Assembly (NCBI GenBank): GCA_017508015.1
Contig: JAFVZS010000042.1
Location: forward strand, 1-47,520
Reading direction: 5' to 3'
Source: Lentisphaeria bacterium
GTDB taxonomy: Bacteria; Verrucomicrobiota; Lentisphaeria; Victivallales; Victivallaceae
DNA length: 47,520 nt
Under the pieces are notes generated by a model, which worked only from the letters and a program-made list of their open reading frames with translations, did no database searches and was not told the origin of the DNA. Positions 24,430 to 33,020 of this stretch are shown piece by piece; within the stretch, counting starts at the first letter, position 1, and every line of letters begins with the position of its first letter. Both the position numbers and the translations under genes were made by a program.

Positions 24430-25503
24430 GTGAATTGTTATATCCATGTGCCGTTTTGTGCCGCTAAGTGCGGATATTGTGCATTTTATTCCGAAACCGG
24501 AGCGCAAACAGAGCAAATGGAGGCTTATCTGGATCATCTGTCAGAGGTGATCATACCGGAAAGATTGAGTACACTTTATGTCGGCGGCGGTACACCGACA
24601 TATTTGAGTGATTCCGGATTGTTGCGGCTGGTTGAAATTTTACGCAATAAATTTTCTTTTGTTCCCGGTGCGGAAATATCTGTGGAAGCCAATCCGGAAA
24701 CTTTAACGGAAAAAAAAGTCGGTATCTTACGGGATTTTTTTACCAGAATCAGTCTGGGAATTCAAAGTTTTGATGCGCAGTTGCGGCATAAAATCGGGCG
24801 GAAATGTTCCGATACGGCGTTGACCCGGGCATTGAAACTGGTGCACGAGGCCGGTTTTGAGCATTGGAATTGTGACCTGATTTACTCTTTGCCGGATGAA
24901 AATTTGAGTCAGTGGGAGCGGGATTTGCATTTGGCCGCTGAATGCGGGCCCGATCATATATCATGTTATTCGCTTACTCCGGAACGCAGTGCATTGCTGG
25001 GAAAAAGTTTCGCGGTCGATGATGAACGGGAAACTGCTATGTATGAAAAAGCTCAGGAAATATTATCCGTTTACGGCATAAATCGTTATGAGGTATCAAA
25101 TTATGCAAAAGAAGGGGCACAGTGCCGTCACAATATGAATGTGTGGCGCGGCGGATTGCTGCGGGGTTACGGGCCGGGAGCAGCCGATTTTGACGGTACT
25201 GACCGTCACATCGGAGTTGAGTCTTTGTTCCGATGGCTCAACGGGGCTGAACCGGAAACCGATTCGATTCCGCATGAAGCGCGGCTCAATGAGATATTTG
25301 CAGTCAATTTGCGTACCTTATTTGGGTGGACACCGGAATTGTGGGATAAAGTTCCCGGGGCTGATTCCTGGGATAAACGGTTGCTGGCGGCACAAAAAAG
25401 TGCCCGGCAAAATCCGGAGTGCTGGTCGATATCTCCGGAAAGAATCTGTTTGTCAGGTAAGGGGTTGTTGTGGTGGAATGATATTGCATCAGATTTATTA
25501 TAG
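24430..25503 (+). CDS. hemW: HemW-like radical SAM heme chaperone
   Basis: 357 residues, shorter than HemN. The radical SAM cysteines are C10, C14 and C17 (CAAKCGYC); there is Phe rather than the fourth Cys that HemN has two residues on, which marks HemW. LGIQSFDAQLRHKIGR and SNYAKEGAQCRHN are further family blocks. HemW binds heme and is thought to load it into apoproteins. Starts at GTG 24430, with GGAG at the end of the previous gene as ribosome site. Confidence 0.88.
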   Translation: MNCYIHVPFCAAKCGYCAFYSETGAQTEQMEAYLDHLSEVIIPERLSTLYVGGGTPTYLSDSGLLRLVEILRNKFSFVPGAEISVEANPETLTEKKVGILRDFFTRISLGIQSFDAQLRHKIGRKCSDTALTRALKLVHEAGFEHWNCDLIYSLPDENLSQWERDLHLAAECGPDHISCYSLTPERSALLGKSFAVDDERETAMYEKAQEILSVYGINRYEVSNYAKEGAQCRHNMNVWRGGLLRGYGPGAADFDGTDRHIGVESLFRWLNGAEPETDSIPHEARLNEIFAVNLRTLFGWTPELWDKVPGADSWDKRLLAAQKSARQNPECWSISPERICLSGKGLLWWNDIASDLL

Positions 25504-25512
25504 AGGTTGAAT

Positions 25513-25893
25513 ATGAAAAAGTCACAGTTGCCGGAAAAGGCCGCAGAGTTGTTGGAAAACGGTTCGGTATTGATTACCGGAGCGGATGTGAAAGATGGGG
25601 TCGTTGAGCGGATCCAGGTTTATTTTGCAGATGATGGTGAAGCGGTAATGGATATTATTTCCAAGGATGATCTGGTTCAGAATTTTCCGGAAGAGGGTGT
25701 TTTTGCGCTTTATACTGCGGAAAATGGCATGAGCGGTGAATTTAAGCAAGTGGAGATGTTTGAAGGTCAGGAAGATATGTATTTCCGCACTGATAACACC
25801 AAAACCGAATGTGATGAATTTGCCGGGGTGCCGACGGTCAGCTTTATGGAAACCGTTGAAAATATCTGTTCGCTTAAATTGAAAAAGGCGTGA
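25513..25893 (+). CDS. Small conserved-looking acidic protein, function unknown
   Basis: 126 residues, acidic, no signal peptide or membrane segment. Not recognised. Segment GVVERIQVYFADDGEAVMDIISKDDL looks like a beta-strand-rich fold. ATG at 25513 is used (TTG at 25507 is in frame). Lies 9 bp after hemW and ends 2 bp before the truA start, so it is co-transcribed with both. No function is proposed. Confidence 0.7.
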   Translation: MKKSQLPEKAAELLENGSVLITGADVKDGVVERIQVYFADDGEAVMDIISKDDLVQNFPEEGVFALYTAENGMSGEFKQVEMFEGQEDMYFRTDNTKTECDEFAGVPTVSFMETVENICSLKLKKA

Positions 25894-25895
25894 CA

Positions 25896-26717
25896 ATGGG
25901 CATTGAACCGACCCCCTATATCCCGGTAAAACGGTATTTGATGGAAATTGCCTTTGACGGCGGCAATTATCGCGGCTGGCAGATCCAGCCGCATTGTCTG
26001 GCGGTACAGCAGGTAATTCAGGAGCATCTGACCAAATTGTATGACAAACAGCCGATCCATTTGATCGGCAGCAGCCGTACAGATGCCGGAGTGCATGCGC
26101 AGAATTTTGCGGCAAGCTTTCTGGTTCCGGCTCAGCCGGCGATTACGATGGAAAGGTTATTCAAAGCGTTGAACCGCCGTTTGCCGCCGGATATAAAAAT
26201 CCACACGATAAAGGAAGTGCCGTTGGAGTTTCATTCGCGTTACGATACATTCGGCAAAGCTTACACCTATGTGCTGAATCTGGGCGAAGAATCACCATTT
26301 GTCGGCCGTTATGCGTGGCATCCGTGGCGGAAAGTTGATGTGGAACGCATCAAACTTGCTGCCGCAAGATTGGTCGGCACGCATGACTATTCCAGTTTTG
26401 TGGTTGAAAGGCGGGAAATTGATGATGCAGTGCGCACGATCTACCGTATCGAAGTGCATGAAACCGGTCAATTCTGCTGTGTTACTTTTGTCGGCAATGG
26501 ATTTTTATACAAGATGATCCGCTGTTTGATGGGGATGATCGAAGCTGTCGGGGCAGGGGTGGCGACCCCGGATGATGTGACCCGGATATTGGAAGCAAGA
26601 GACCGGACTCTGGCTCCGGAAACTGCTCCGCCGAACGGGTTGTTTTTGATGAAAGTTTTCTACAGCGAAGAAGACCGGGAAAATTTTAAATTTCCCGGCC
26701 TGCCGTTTCTGTTCTGA
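25896..26717 (+). CDS. truA: tRNA pseudouridine(38-40) synthase
   Basis: 273 residues. Converts U38-U40 of the tRNA anticodon arm to pseudouridine. Catalytic motif SSRTDAGVHA with the nucleophile D63; further family blocks are FDGGNYRGWQIQP near the N-terminus and GNGFLYKMIRCLMG near the C-terminus. ATG at 25896 follows the previous stop by 2 bp; GTG at 25890 would overlap it. Last gene of the run; it converges on the GH92 gene with 19 bp between and no clear terminator. Confidence 0.94.
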   Translation: MGIEPTPYIPVKRYLMEIAFDGGNYRGWQIQPHCLAVQQVIQEHLTKLYDKQPIHLIGSSRTDAGVHAQNFAASFLVPAQPAITMERLFKALNRRLPPDIKIHTIKEVPLEFHSRYDTFGKAYTYVLNLGEESPFVGRYAWHPWRKVDVERIKLAAARLVGTHDYSSFVVERREIDDAVRTIYRIEVHETGQFCCVTFVGNGFLYKMIRCLMGMIEAVGAGVATPDDVTRILEARDRTLAPETAPPNGLFLMKVFYSEEDRENFKFPGLPFLF

Positions 26718-26736
26718 TTCTGTCATTTCCTGAATT

Positions 26737-28755
26737 TTACAGCCAGTCTGGGATGACTGAATCTCTCTGCGGTTGATCGCTGAGGGTGAATTTCAGAATT
26801 CCGCCGGCATGCAGTTCGGTGATGGGCATATATGGTTCAGAGAACTTTCTGCCGTTAAACTCATAACCCGCCGGATAAATTGCAGACGGAGTTTCTCTTT
26901 CAACATTGATCGTCAGGATTTTGCCGCCAATATCAATGCTTGCTTCCGACACTTCCGGGGTGGTCAACAGGCAATATTCTGTTCCGGTCAGGGGGTAAAG
27001 GCCCAGACAGCTTAATACATACCATGAACTCAAGCCGCCTGAATCATTATTTCCGGGGCATCCTCCCGGGCCGTCAAGGAACATATAACGGCGGATCGTC
27101 TGGTGGATTTCTGCCTGTTTATCAGCTCTGCCGCACCACAGATATGCTGCCGGAGTTTCCATATCGGATTCATTATTCATGCCTTCAAAACGATGCGGGA
27201 TCATCGGGCGCACCCGGTCATATACATCTGTACAGTTGAAACCGAAAAATTTATCGAGCATTGCTTCAAAATTTTCACGACCTCCGGCAAGAGCGATCCT
27301 TTCATCCATTTGGCAATGCGGCCGGAATGAGTAGTTCCAGTGGGTTCCTTCGTAATACGGTGCATCGGCGGTCAGTAAGCCGGTATTCCGGTCATAGGCT
27401 GTGCGCCAAACTTGACTTTTCTGCTGTAAAAGTGCCGCAAAATCATCATCATGGCAAGTTGTGGCAACCAGATAAGCCGCGTGAGCCGCTCCGGCAAGAT
27501 CGAGAATGTGAGTCGGTGATTTGTTTTCCGTGGAAGCATGGGCGAATTCCAATTCAAAAACTTCTTTAAGTTCCGGGTAATCCGCCGGTGTCAGCAAATT
27601 GCGGAAGAATCCGTCACACAATGTGTACACTGCCAATGCTGTGGCCTGCATATCGTGACGGCGATAATCCCGGCTCATCAAATAAGCACAGGGGAAAAAT
27701 CCGACACGTTTGATCGTTTTGATCATTGAACGGAGCATTTTTCCGGCTTCTTCCGGAGCGATCATCATCATCAGCGGCAACTGGGTACGGTAAATATCCC
27801 ACATGGTCTGGAAATCGGTATATTCACAACCGGCATCCACCGGTTTTACCAGCGAGTGATAGAGCGCACTGTAAAAGATATTCTGTTTCTGAGCATCCGG
27901 AAGTGTCGCATTGATCTTGCTGAGGATATTTTCCCAGGCGTTTTCGGCCTGTTTTCTGGTGTTGTCAAATCCTTTTTGCCGGGTTTCTTCAGCTCTGTTT
28001 CTGGCTTCTTCCGTGGAAATCAGCGAAAAGGCGATGATACTTTCGGCATTGCTGCCATTGATATCAAATTCGATAATTCCATTGAATATTGCCTGTTTGC
28101 GGATGTCGGCAATCACCTTCAAGGCGAAAAATATTTCAACACCATTGGCTGTGATAAAACCTTCGACCCAGCCGTCACCGCAATTTACACAATGGTTATT
28201 GTAAATTTCTTCCCGGTACAAATTGATCGGGATTTTTAAGCCGATTTGAGTGGTGTCAACACTTATTTTGCCGCTGTTTCCGGCTAAACGGCAACGGTGA
28301 TATGCCGCGTATTTATTGGCAGTCAATTCAAAATCGACTCCGTAATCGACCAATTTGCCGGAGTAATAACCGGGGTGGGCAACCTCATCGGTCAATTCTG
28401 AAAGGTGGGCGGTATTGCTGTTGCAAGTGGCGATCTGAATGAGAAAATAGTTGTAAAATTCACCGAGAAATCCGGTTCCGCTGGTATGGAAATGGCTGAA
28501 TCCGTAAGCGCATTTGCGGTCGGAAACTTGCGGAGTAACTCCATCGCTGGATGCTCCATTACAGCCGTAACCGCTGGAATAAGCTCCGCTGAAAGGCAGT
28601 ACCGAAACCCAGCCGAAAGGCATCAATGCTCCCGGATGGGTGTTGCCGGTTTGAGCTTTGAGCCAATTCCAGTGACCGGCCAGATTTTCACCGGCAGGAG
28701 CTGCACATGGACCGTTTCCCCAAAAAGGATCGGCAAGTTCAATGAAATTTTTCAT
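26737..28755 (-). CDS. GH92-family glycoside hydrolase (alpha-mannosidase type)
   Basis: 672 residues. GH92 enzymes are calcium-dependent exo-alpha-mannosidases. Family features: an N-terminal beta-sandwich (MPFGWVSVLP, SSGYG), MWDIYRTQLPLMMM, ESDMETPAAYLWCGR, and the C-terminal block GGCPGNNDSGGLSSWYV, where most relatives read GNDD; the Asp-to-Asn change may alter the active site. No signal peptide is seen, unusual since many GH92 enzymes are exported. Divergent from the aldolase/dehydrogenase/esterase genes and probably under common control with them. Substrate class is inference. Confidence 0.85.
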   Translation of the reverse strand: MKNFIELADPFWGNGPCAAPAGENLAGHWNWLKAQTGNTHPGALMPFGWVSVLPFSGAYSSGYGCNGASSDGVTPQVSDRKCAYGFSHFHTSGTGFLGEFYNYFLIQIATCNSNTAHLSELTDEVAHPGYYSGKLVDYGVDFELTANKYAAYHRCRLAGNSGKISVDTTQIGLKIPINLYREEIYNNHCVNCGDGWVEGFITANGVEIFFALKVIADIRKQAIFNGIIEFDINGSNAESIIAFSLISTEEARNRAEETRQKGFDNTRKQAENAWENILSKINATLPDAQKQNIFYSALYHSLVKPVDAGCEYTDFQTMWDIYRTQLPLMMMIAPEEAGKMLRSMIKTIKRVGFFPCAYLMSRDYRRHDMQATALAVYTLCDGFFRNLLTPADYPELKEVFELEFAHASTENKSPTHILDLAGAAHAAYLVATTCHDDDFAALLQQKSQVWRTAYDRNTGLLTADAPYYEGTHWNYSFRPHCQMDERIALAGGRENFEAMLDKFFGFNCTDVYDRVRPMIPHRFEGMNNESDMETPAAYLWCGRADKQAEIHQTIRRYMFLDGPGGCPGNNDSGGLSSWYVLSCLGLYPLTGTEYCLLTTPEVSEASIDIGGKILTINVERETPSAIYPAGYEFNGRKFSEPYMPITELHAGGILKFTLSDQPQRDSVIPDWL

Positions 28756-28811
28756 AAGAAATACCTCATCTGTTGTGTTCTTTACAATTTTTTGAAGTAT
28801 GCAGTCAGTAA

Positions 28812-28836
28812 ATACTGCGGGATAATATACTGCGGG
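28812..28836. repeat. 10-bp direct repeats over the GH92 promoter
   Basis: ATACTGCGGG occurs at 28812-28821 and 28827-28836, flanking and entering the -10 box of the minus-strand promoter. A dyad CAGTA-AA-TACTG overlaps the first copy (28806-28817). Possible regulator binding sites. Confidence 0.55.
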
Positions 28837-28851
28837 AAAAATTTTTTACAA
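28824..28851 (-). promoter_or_regulatory. Putative promoter of the GH92 gene
   Basis: Minus strand: -35 TTGTAA (28846-28851), 16-bp spacer, -10 TATATT (28824-28829); start codon about 60 nt downstream of the expected transcription start. Confidence 0.55.
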
Positions 28852-28905
28852 TATTCTGTGGTGAAAATCTTTTATTTTTTTGACTGATGAAGTTGATGAA
28901 AAGTG

Positions 28906-28933
28906 TTGAAAATGTGAATGTAAGTGCTATATT
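28906..28933 (+). promoter_or_regulatory. Putative promoter of the aldolase-dehydrogenase-esterase genes
   Basis: -35 TTGAAA (28906-28911), 16-bp spacer, -10 TATATT (28928-28933). Diverges from the GH92 promoter with about 55 bp between the two -35 boxes. Confidence 0.55.
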
Positions 28934-28975
28934 ATCAGTTACGAATACCGGTATAAAAAACAGGGGATGCAGGAT

Positions 28976-29728
28976 ATGGTTAATCGATTTAAAGAAAATT
29001 TGGCTTCCGGAAAAATTTCATTGGGCAGCGTGATCACACTTTCTGATTTGTGTGTCAGCGAGTTGGCCGGAGACTGCGGCATGGATTTCTGCTGGATAGA
29101 TGCTGAACATGCACCGCATACGATCGAGGGTGTTCACCGGCATTTGATCGCTTTGCGCGGAACCGGATGTGCCGGATTGGTACGGGTCAGAGCCAATGAT
29201 CCGATGTTGATAAAACCTTATCTTGATCTTGCTCCGGATGGGGTGATAATTCCGATGGTCAACTCTGCTGAAGAAGCCGCCCGGGCGGTTGCCGCCTGCC
29301 GTTATCCATTGACGGGTATCCGCGGTTGCGGGGTTCGCCGGGCAGTGCGTTACGGTGCGGCGGATTTTTTTGATTATGTGAAAGAATCTGAAACAGAACC
29401 GCTGGTGATCATTCAGATCGAACATATTGATGCAGTCCGTAATCTGGATGAGATACTGGACGTTCCCGGAATCGGCAGTATTTGTGTCGGTCCGTGTGAC
29501 CTTTCCGGGAGTATGGGTATCCTGAACCGGATGGATGATGAAAAGCTTAATAAAGTACTGGATGAAGTTTGCGCCAAGGTCAAAGACCGGGGATTGCTGC
29601 TTGGTACGGCTGCCGGAGATTTTGCCGGATGGAAAGCGCGCGGAGTTGATTGGTTCGCCGGTATCAGTGACTGGGGAGCGATGGCCGCCGGATTGAGGGC
29701 TTTCAGAAAGGAGTGCGAAAATGCTTGA
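28976..29728 (+). CDS. HpcH/HpaI-family class II aldolase
   Basis: 250 residues. Metal-dependent aldolases of this family (GarL, RhmA, HpaI) split 2-keto-3-deoxy sugar acids or related compounds to pyruvate plus an aldehyde. Visible: IDAEHAPH (metal-site Glu), RVRANDP (catalytic Arg region), PDGVIIPMVNSAEEA, and SICVGPCDLSGSMG. ATG at 28976 is chosen because AGGGG (28962-28966) is 9 nt upstream; the in-frame ATG at 28967 directly abuts that site. Overlaps the dehydrogenase gene by 8 nt. Confidence 0.88.
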   Translation: MVNRFKENLASGKISLGSVITLSDLCVSELAGDCGMDFCWIDAEHAPHTIEGVHRHLIALRGTGCAGLVRVRANDPMLIKPYLDLAPDGVIIPMVNSAEEAARAVAACRYPLTGIRGCGVRRAVRYGAADFFDYVKESETEPLVIIQIEHIDAVRNLDEILDVPGIGSICVGPCDLSGSMGILNRMDDEKLNKVLDEVCAKVKDRGLLLGTAAGDFAGWKARGVDWFAGISDWGAMAAGLRAFRKECENA

Positions 29729-30635
29729 AATAGCCATGGTGTCTGCCGCCGAAGAGCGTTTCCCGGAATCCTGTATTTCCCGGATCCGGGAAGTTGCCCG
29801 GATCAATTGCCGGCGTTGCAATGATCCGGATGAATTGGCCGGATTTGCCGCCAATGCGGATATTATCTGGATGTTCGGGGCCAATGTCGCCGTAAAAGAG
29901 GAAGCTTTGTCGCGTTTGCCAAATTGCCGGGCAATTTTGCGCAGCGGCAGCGGGCTGGATGCTTTACCGTTGGAATTTTGCAAAGCAAATAATATTCAGG
30001 TTTTCAACACTCCGGAATCAATCAGTGAATCAGTTGCTGAACATGCGGTATCCATGCTTTTTGCTCTGGCCCGCAATCTGGTGCAGTTTGACCGTCAGGT
30101 ACGCTCCGGAGTGTGGGATTCGTCGGGAAATCAGACCAAATGGCACTTGAGCGGCCGTACTTTGGGAGTCGTCGGCTATGGCCGGATCGCCCGGACGGTG
30201 GAAAAGCTGGTTTCCGGTTTCAATATGAATGTGTTGCATTATGATCCGTGGCAGGAGAATTCAACTCCGCTGGATGAGCTGCTGAAAGAGTCGGATTTTG
30301 TATCTCTGCATTGTCCTTTATCCGAAGACACCCGGAATTTAATGAGTGAAGAGAAATTCAATATAATGAAAGACGGGGCATTGCTGGTCAATACTTCCAG
30401 AGGAGAGGTGATTGATGAAACGGCGTTATTCAATGCCTTGACATCCGGCAAACTCGGTGGGGCGGCACTGGATGTGCTGTGTGATGAACCGCCGGTTGCA
30501 GATAATCCGCTGTTGAAGTGTGACCGGGTCATTTTTTCGCCTCATGCTGCCGCGTTTTCAGCAGATTTTGAGAAAAATTTCTGGTATTATTCTGCGGAGA
30601 AACTGGTGGAAATCTGCCGTAAGCTGGAGGCGTGA
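29721..30635 (+). CDS. D-isomer-specific 2-hydroxyacid dehydrogenase
   Basis: 304 residues. NAD(P)-dependent reduction/oxidation of 2-keto and 2-hydroxy acids. Rossmann motif GVVGYGRIA (GxGxxA), the catalytic Arg in NTSRGEVID, Glu in CDEPP, and His in SPHAA are all present. AAGGAG lies before the ATG inside the aldolase gene. Together with the aldolase it could process sugar-acid or glycolate/glyoxylate-type products; the exact substrate is not known. Confidence 0.9.
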   Translation: MLEIAMVSAAEERFPESCISRIREVARINCRRCNDPDELAGFAANADIIWMFGANVAVKEEALSRLPNCRAILRSGSGLDALPLEFCKANNIQVFNTPESISESVAEHAVSMLFALARNLVQFDRQVRSGVWDSSGNQTKWHLSGRTLGVVGYGRIARTVEKLVSGFNMNVLHYDPWQENSTPLDELLKESDFVSLHCPLSEDTRNLMSEEKFNIMKDGALLVNTSRGEVIDETALFNALTSGKLGGAALDVLCDEPPVADNPLLKCDRVIFSPHAAAFSADFEKNFWYYSAEKLVEICRKLEA

Positions 30636-30636
30636 A

Positions 30637-31848
30637 ATGGTAAAAGCAGGGTGTTTTCCGGTACGGGCATCCCGTAAAAGTGCGGTGTATTTCTGCGGGG
30701 AGGAAATCTGTTTTAAGAGTGTACCCGGGGCCAGGGGGATTTATATTGTAAACGATGGTGAAAAAGATTCTTTGCCGGTGGAGTTTCATGGTGATATCAT
30801 GATCCACGCTTCCAAACCGGGGTTTATTCTGCTGAAAGTGCAGGGGCGTTACCGCAATGGCAGAGCATTTGAAACATTGGCCGGAGCGGCTGTCGAACCG
30901 GAAAAAATCGTACCGGGAACCCGTTGTCCGGCAGATTTTGATGAATTCTGGCAGATCGAACTTTCCCGTCTCAAGGCCGGTGAGTTGCAGGTGACTTCCT
31001 GCAAACCGGTTGATGAAAAGTTTTTGCCGGGGGATATCACGGCATTTGATGTGCATTTGTCCCGCAACGGTATTGAAGCTTCCGGATTTTTGGCGATGCC
31101 GCGGAATGCCGGATGCGGCAGTTTGCCGGGTGTGTTGAGTTTTCTGGGGGCCAGTAAAGTTTCCGGAGAGTTGGAGATTGCTGTCAAAGATGCCCGTAAG
31201 CTTCAGGCGGCGGCATTCAATCTCAATTTTCACGGATTGGAAAATTTTCCGGAACGTCTTTCGCAACTGCTTGCTCCGGCTCAACGGCAGGTGGCAAATT
31301 ATCAGTTTATTTCAGCCGACGATCCGCAAAAATATGCAATGCGGAAAATATTTCTCAGGGGAGTTATCGCGGCGGACTTTATTAAGAGTTTGCCGCAATA
31401 CAACGGCAATTTATCTGTCTGGGGCGGCAGTCTGGGCGGCTGCCAGAGCATTGTTGCCGCAGTGCTGAATCCGGATGTGAAATTCTGTTGGGCAACAGCC
31501 AGTGCCATGAGTGATCACCACGGCAGGGCGGCAGGACATTTACCCGGTTGGCCGGATCTTTTGGCATCTCCGTTGACTGCCGATGGGGCCGCCGCGGTTT
31601 CGCCGTACTTTGATGTGGTGAATTTTGCTTCCCGGATCAAGTGTCCGGTGGTAATGGGGGTTGGCTTTATCGACCGGCTTACCCCACCGGCTTCTACCTA
31701 TGCTGCTTACAACAGTTTGACTGTCAAACGCAAGCGTATGCTTCATACGGTTACCGGCGGGCACGGACCGCTGCTGGATAAACGGGAAGTGTGCGTTTTT
31801 GATCTGGGCAGGGAATTTTTTGAAAAAGCAGTGAAAAAACAGCACTGA
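30637..31848 (+). CDS. Acetyl xylan esterase / cephalosporin-C deacetylase-like alpha/beta hydrolase
   Basis: 403 residues. An N-terminal beta domain (1-95) precedes an AXE1-type hydrolase domain opening with PADFDEFW. Catalytic parts: nucleophile S265 in WGGSLGGC, acid in GFIDRLTPP, His in GGHGPLL. AXE1 enzymes take acetyl groups off sugars. ATG at 30637 follows CTGGAGG one base after the dehydrogenase stop. No signal peptide, so it would act on imported, small acetylated sugars. Fits the divergent GH92 cluster. Confidence 0.87.
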   Translation: MVKAGCFPVRASRKSAVYFCGEEICFKSVPGARGIYIVNDGEKDSLPVEFHGDIMIHASKPGFILLKVQGRYRNGRAFETLAGAAVEPEKIVPGTRCPADFDEFWQIELSRLKAGELQVTSCKPVDEKFLPGDITAFDVHLSRNGIEASGFLAMPRNAGCGSLPGVLSFLGASKVSGELEIAVKDARKLQAAAFNLNFHGLENFPERLSQLLAPAQRQVANYQFISADDPQKYAMRKIFLRGVIAADFIKSLPQYNGNLSVWGGSLGGCQSIVAAVLNPDVKFCWATASAMSDHHGRAAGHLPGWPDLLASPLTADGAAAVSPYFDVVNFASRIKCPVVMGVGFIDRLTPPASTYAAYNSLTVKRKRMLHTVTGGHGPLLDKREVCVFDLGREFFEKAVKKQH

Positions 31849-31865
31849 ATAAAAATTCATTTTTC

Positions 31866-31907
31866 GTGATCCGGCATCCCGGTCTGCGGATTCAGAGATT
31901 TTTTCTT
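31866..31907 (+). terminator. Weak terminator-like hairpin after the esterase gene
   Basis: ATCC-g-GCA pairs with TGC-GGAT around an 8-nt loop (about 31869-31891), followed after a few bases by a T-run near 31900. It lies between the convergent esterase and DUF4105 genes. Short stem with a bulge; low confidence. Confidence 0.3.
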
Positions 31908-32890
31908 ATTGCCGCAGAATAATTTTTGTCGCAGTCGAGGTATAAATTTACTTTGCGCCGTGCTTTCAAGCTGGCAAAAGATTCGCCGTCACGGTGGGCA
32001 AGAAATCCCAGGTCATAGAGCAGTTTATCGGAAAAGCCATTGATCAGCAAACGGATATCTCCGGAAAAAGACGGTTCTATCCAGCGCAGCATCGGGGCCA
32101 GAGAGGTGGTGCAATTCCGGGTGATGGTGTTGTAAAATTGCGGATCGGCATATTGTTCATTAATTGATTGCAGCAGTTTTTTCAATATCAGTTGCGATTG
32201 AGCCGGTGTGGCATTGGTGCGGTAGAGAAATAATTCCTCCTTGCGGTAATTGGTCCGCAGTTTGTAGAGGTCATTTTCGGTAGCAATTACCGGCAGCAAT
32301 TCATATTGTTTGTATAATCCGGCGATGGCATTTTGTTCAACTCCCTGCGGCAGTCTGGTTTCCATGGAAAATGCCACATGTTGTCCATCTGAAAAAACAA
32401 ACGAGAGCATGGTGTGTGCCACCGCCTCAAGTTTATCCCAGTGAGAAACGGCCAGATCCACATGGATTACTTTATTGATATCGACAGTAATAGTACGATA
32501 GCGGCTATCATAGTCATCAGTTGACCGGTAGTGAAAATCCCGCACATGGTGGAGTGTTGCCAGCGAACCGTTGAAGGTGATATATGGCCGTTGTTGCCAT
32601 GGCATCTGCCATTGGGTGTTGTGGAATTGATCCTGCGGTGTAAGCAGTAAAAAATGGTGGATCACCAGTAATTCGATGATCATCAGATCCAGTGCAAATA
32701 CGATATTGCTGCGCACTGCCAGAAAAATCAAAACGATGACGATCCCACCAAACAGGATCGAACCGGGAAGCCGGGGAAGAAAATCGTGCCAGCTTGCGGT
32801 GTAATACAATGCGCCGATGCACCAGATGCCGGTAAGCAGCAGCACTATCAGCCAAATATATTTACAAATCGATAAAAAAGACAGACACAT
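31892..32890 (-). CDS. DUF4105-domain membrane protein
   Basis: 332 residues. Two to three membrane helices lie in the first 95 residues (about 9-30, 44-62, 65-83), followed by a soluble domain with the DUF4105 pattern: VDLAVSHWDKLEAVAHTML, FSMETRLPQG, LRTNYRKEELFLYR and FYNTITRNCTTS. The Cys-containing NCTTS and the early His suggest a cysteine-peptidase-like site, as proposed for this family. ATG at 32890 has a strong ribosome site (AGGAGG read on minus, about 9-16 nt upstream). Stands alone; role unknown. Confidence 0.8.
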   Translation of the reverse strand: MCLSFLSICKYIWLIVLLLTGIWCIGALYYTASWHDFLPRLPGSILFGGIVIVLIFLAVRSNIVFALDLMIIELLVIHHFLLLTPQDQFHNTQWQMPWQQRPYITFNGSLATLHHVRDFHYRSTDDYDSRYRTITVDINKVIHVDLAVSHWDKLEAVAHTMLSFVFSDGQHVAFSMETRLPQGVEQNAIAGLYKQYELLPVIATENDLYKLRTNYRKEELFLYRTNATPAQSQLILKKLLQSINEQYADPQFYNTITRNCTTSLAPMLRWIEPSFSGDIRLLINGFSDKLLYDLGFLAHRDGESFASLKARRKVNLYLDCDKNYSAAIRKNL

Positions 32891-33020
32891 AAAACGGCTC
32901 CTCCTGCTGAAATATAGCACAAATAGGGAAATTTTACAAGTAAATTTTTTTTTCAGCTTGTAAAAAAACAGCAATGGTGTTACATTCTATGCCGAACATA
33001 TTCAAGGGGAATAAAAAAAT

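Noticed and set aside
29018-29983. 321-codon minus-strand open frame opposite the aldolase gene
   Set aside because: The plus strand holds an aldolase and a dehydrogenase with all key motifs.
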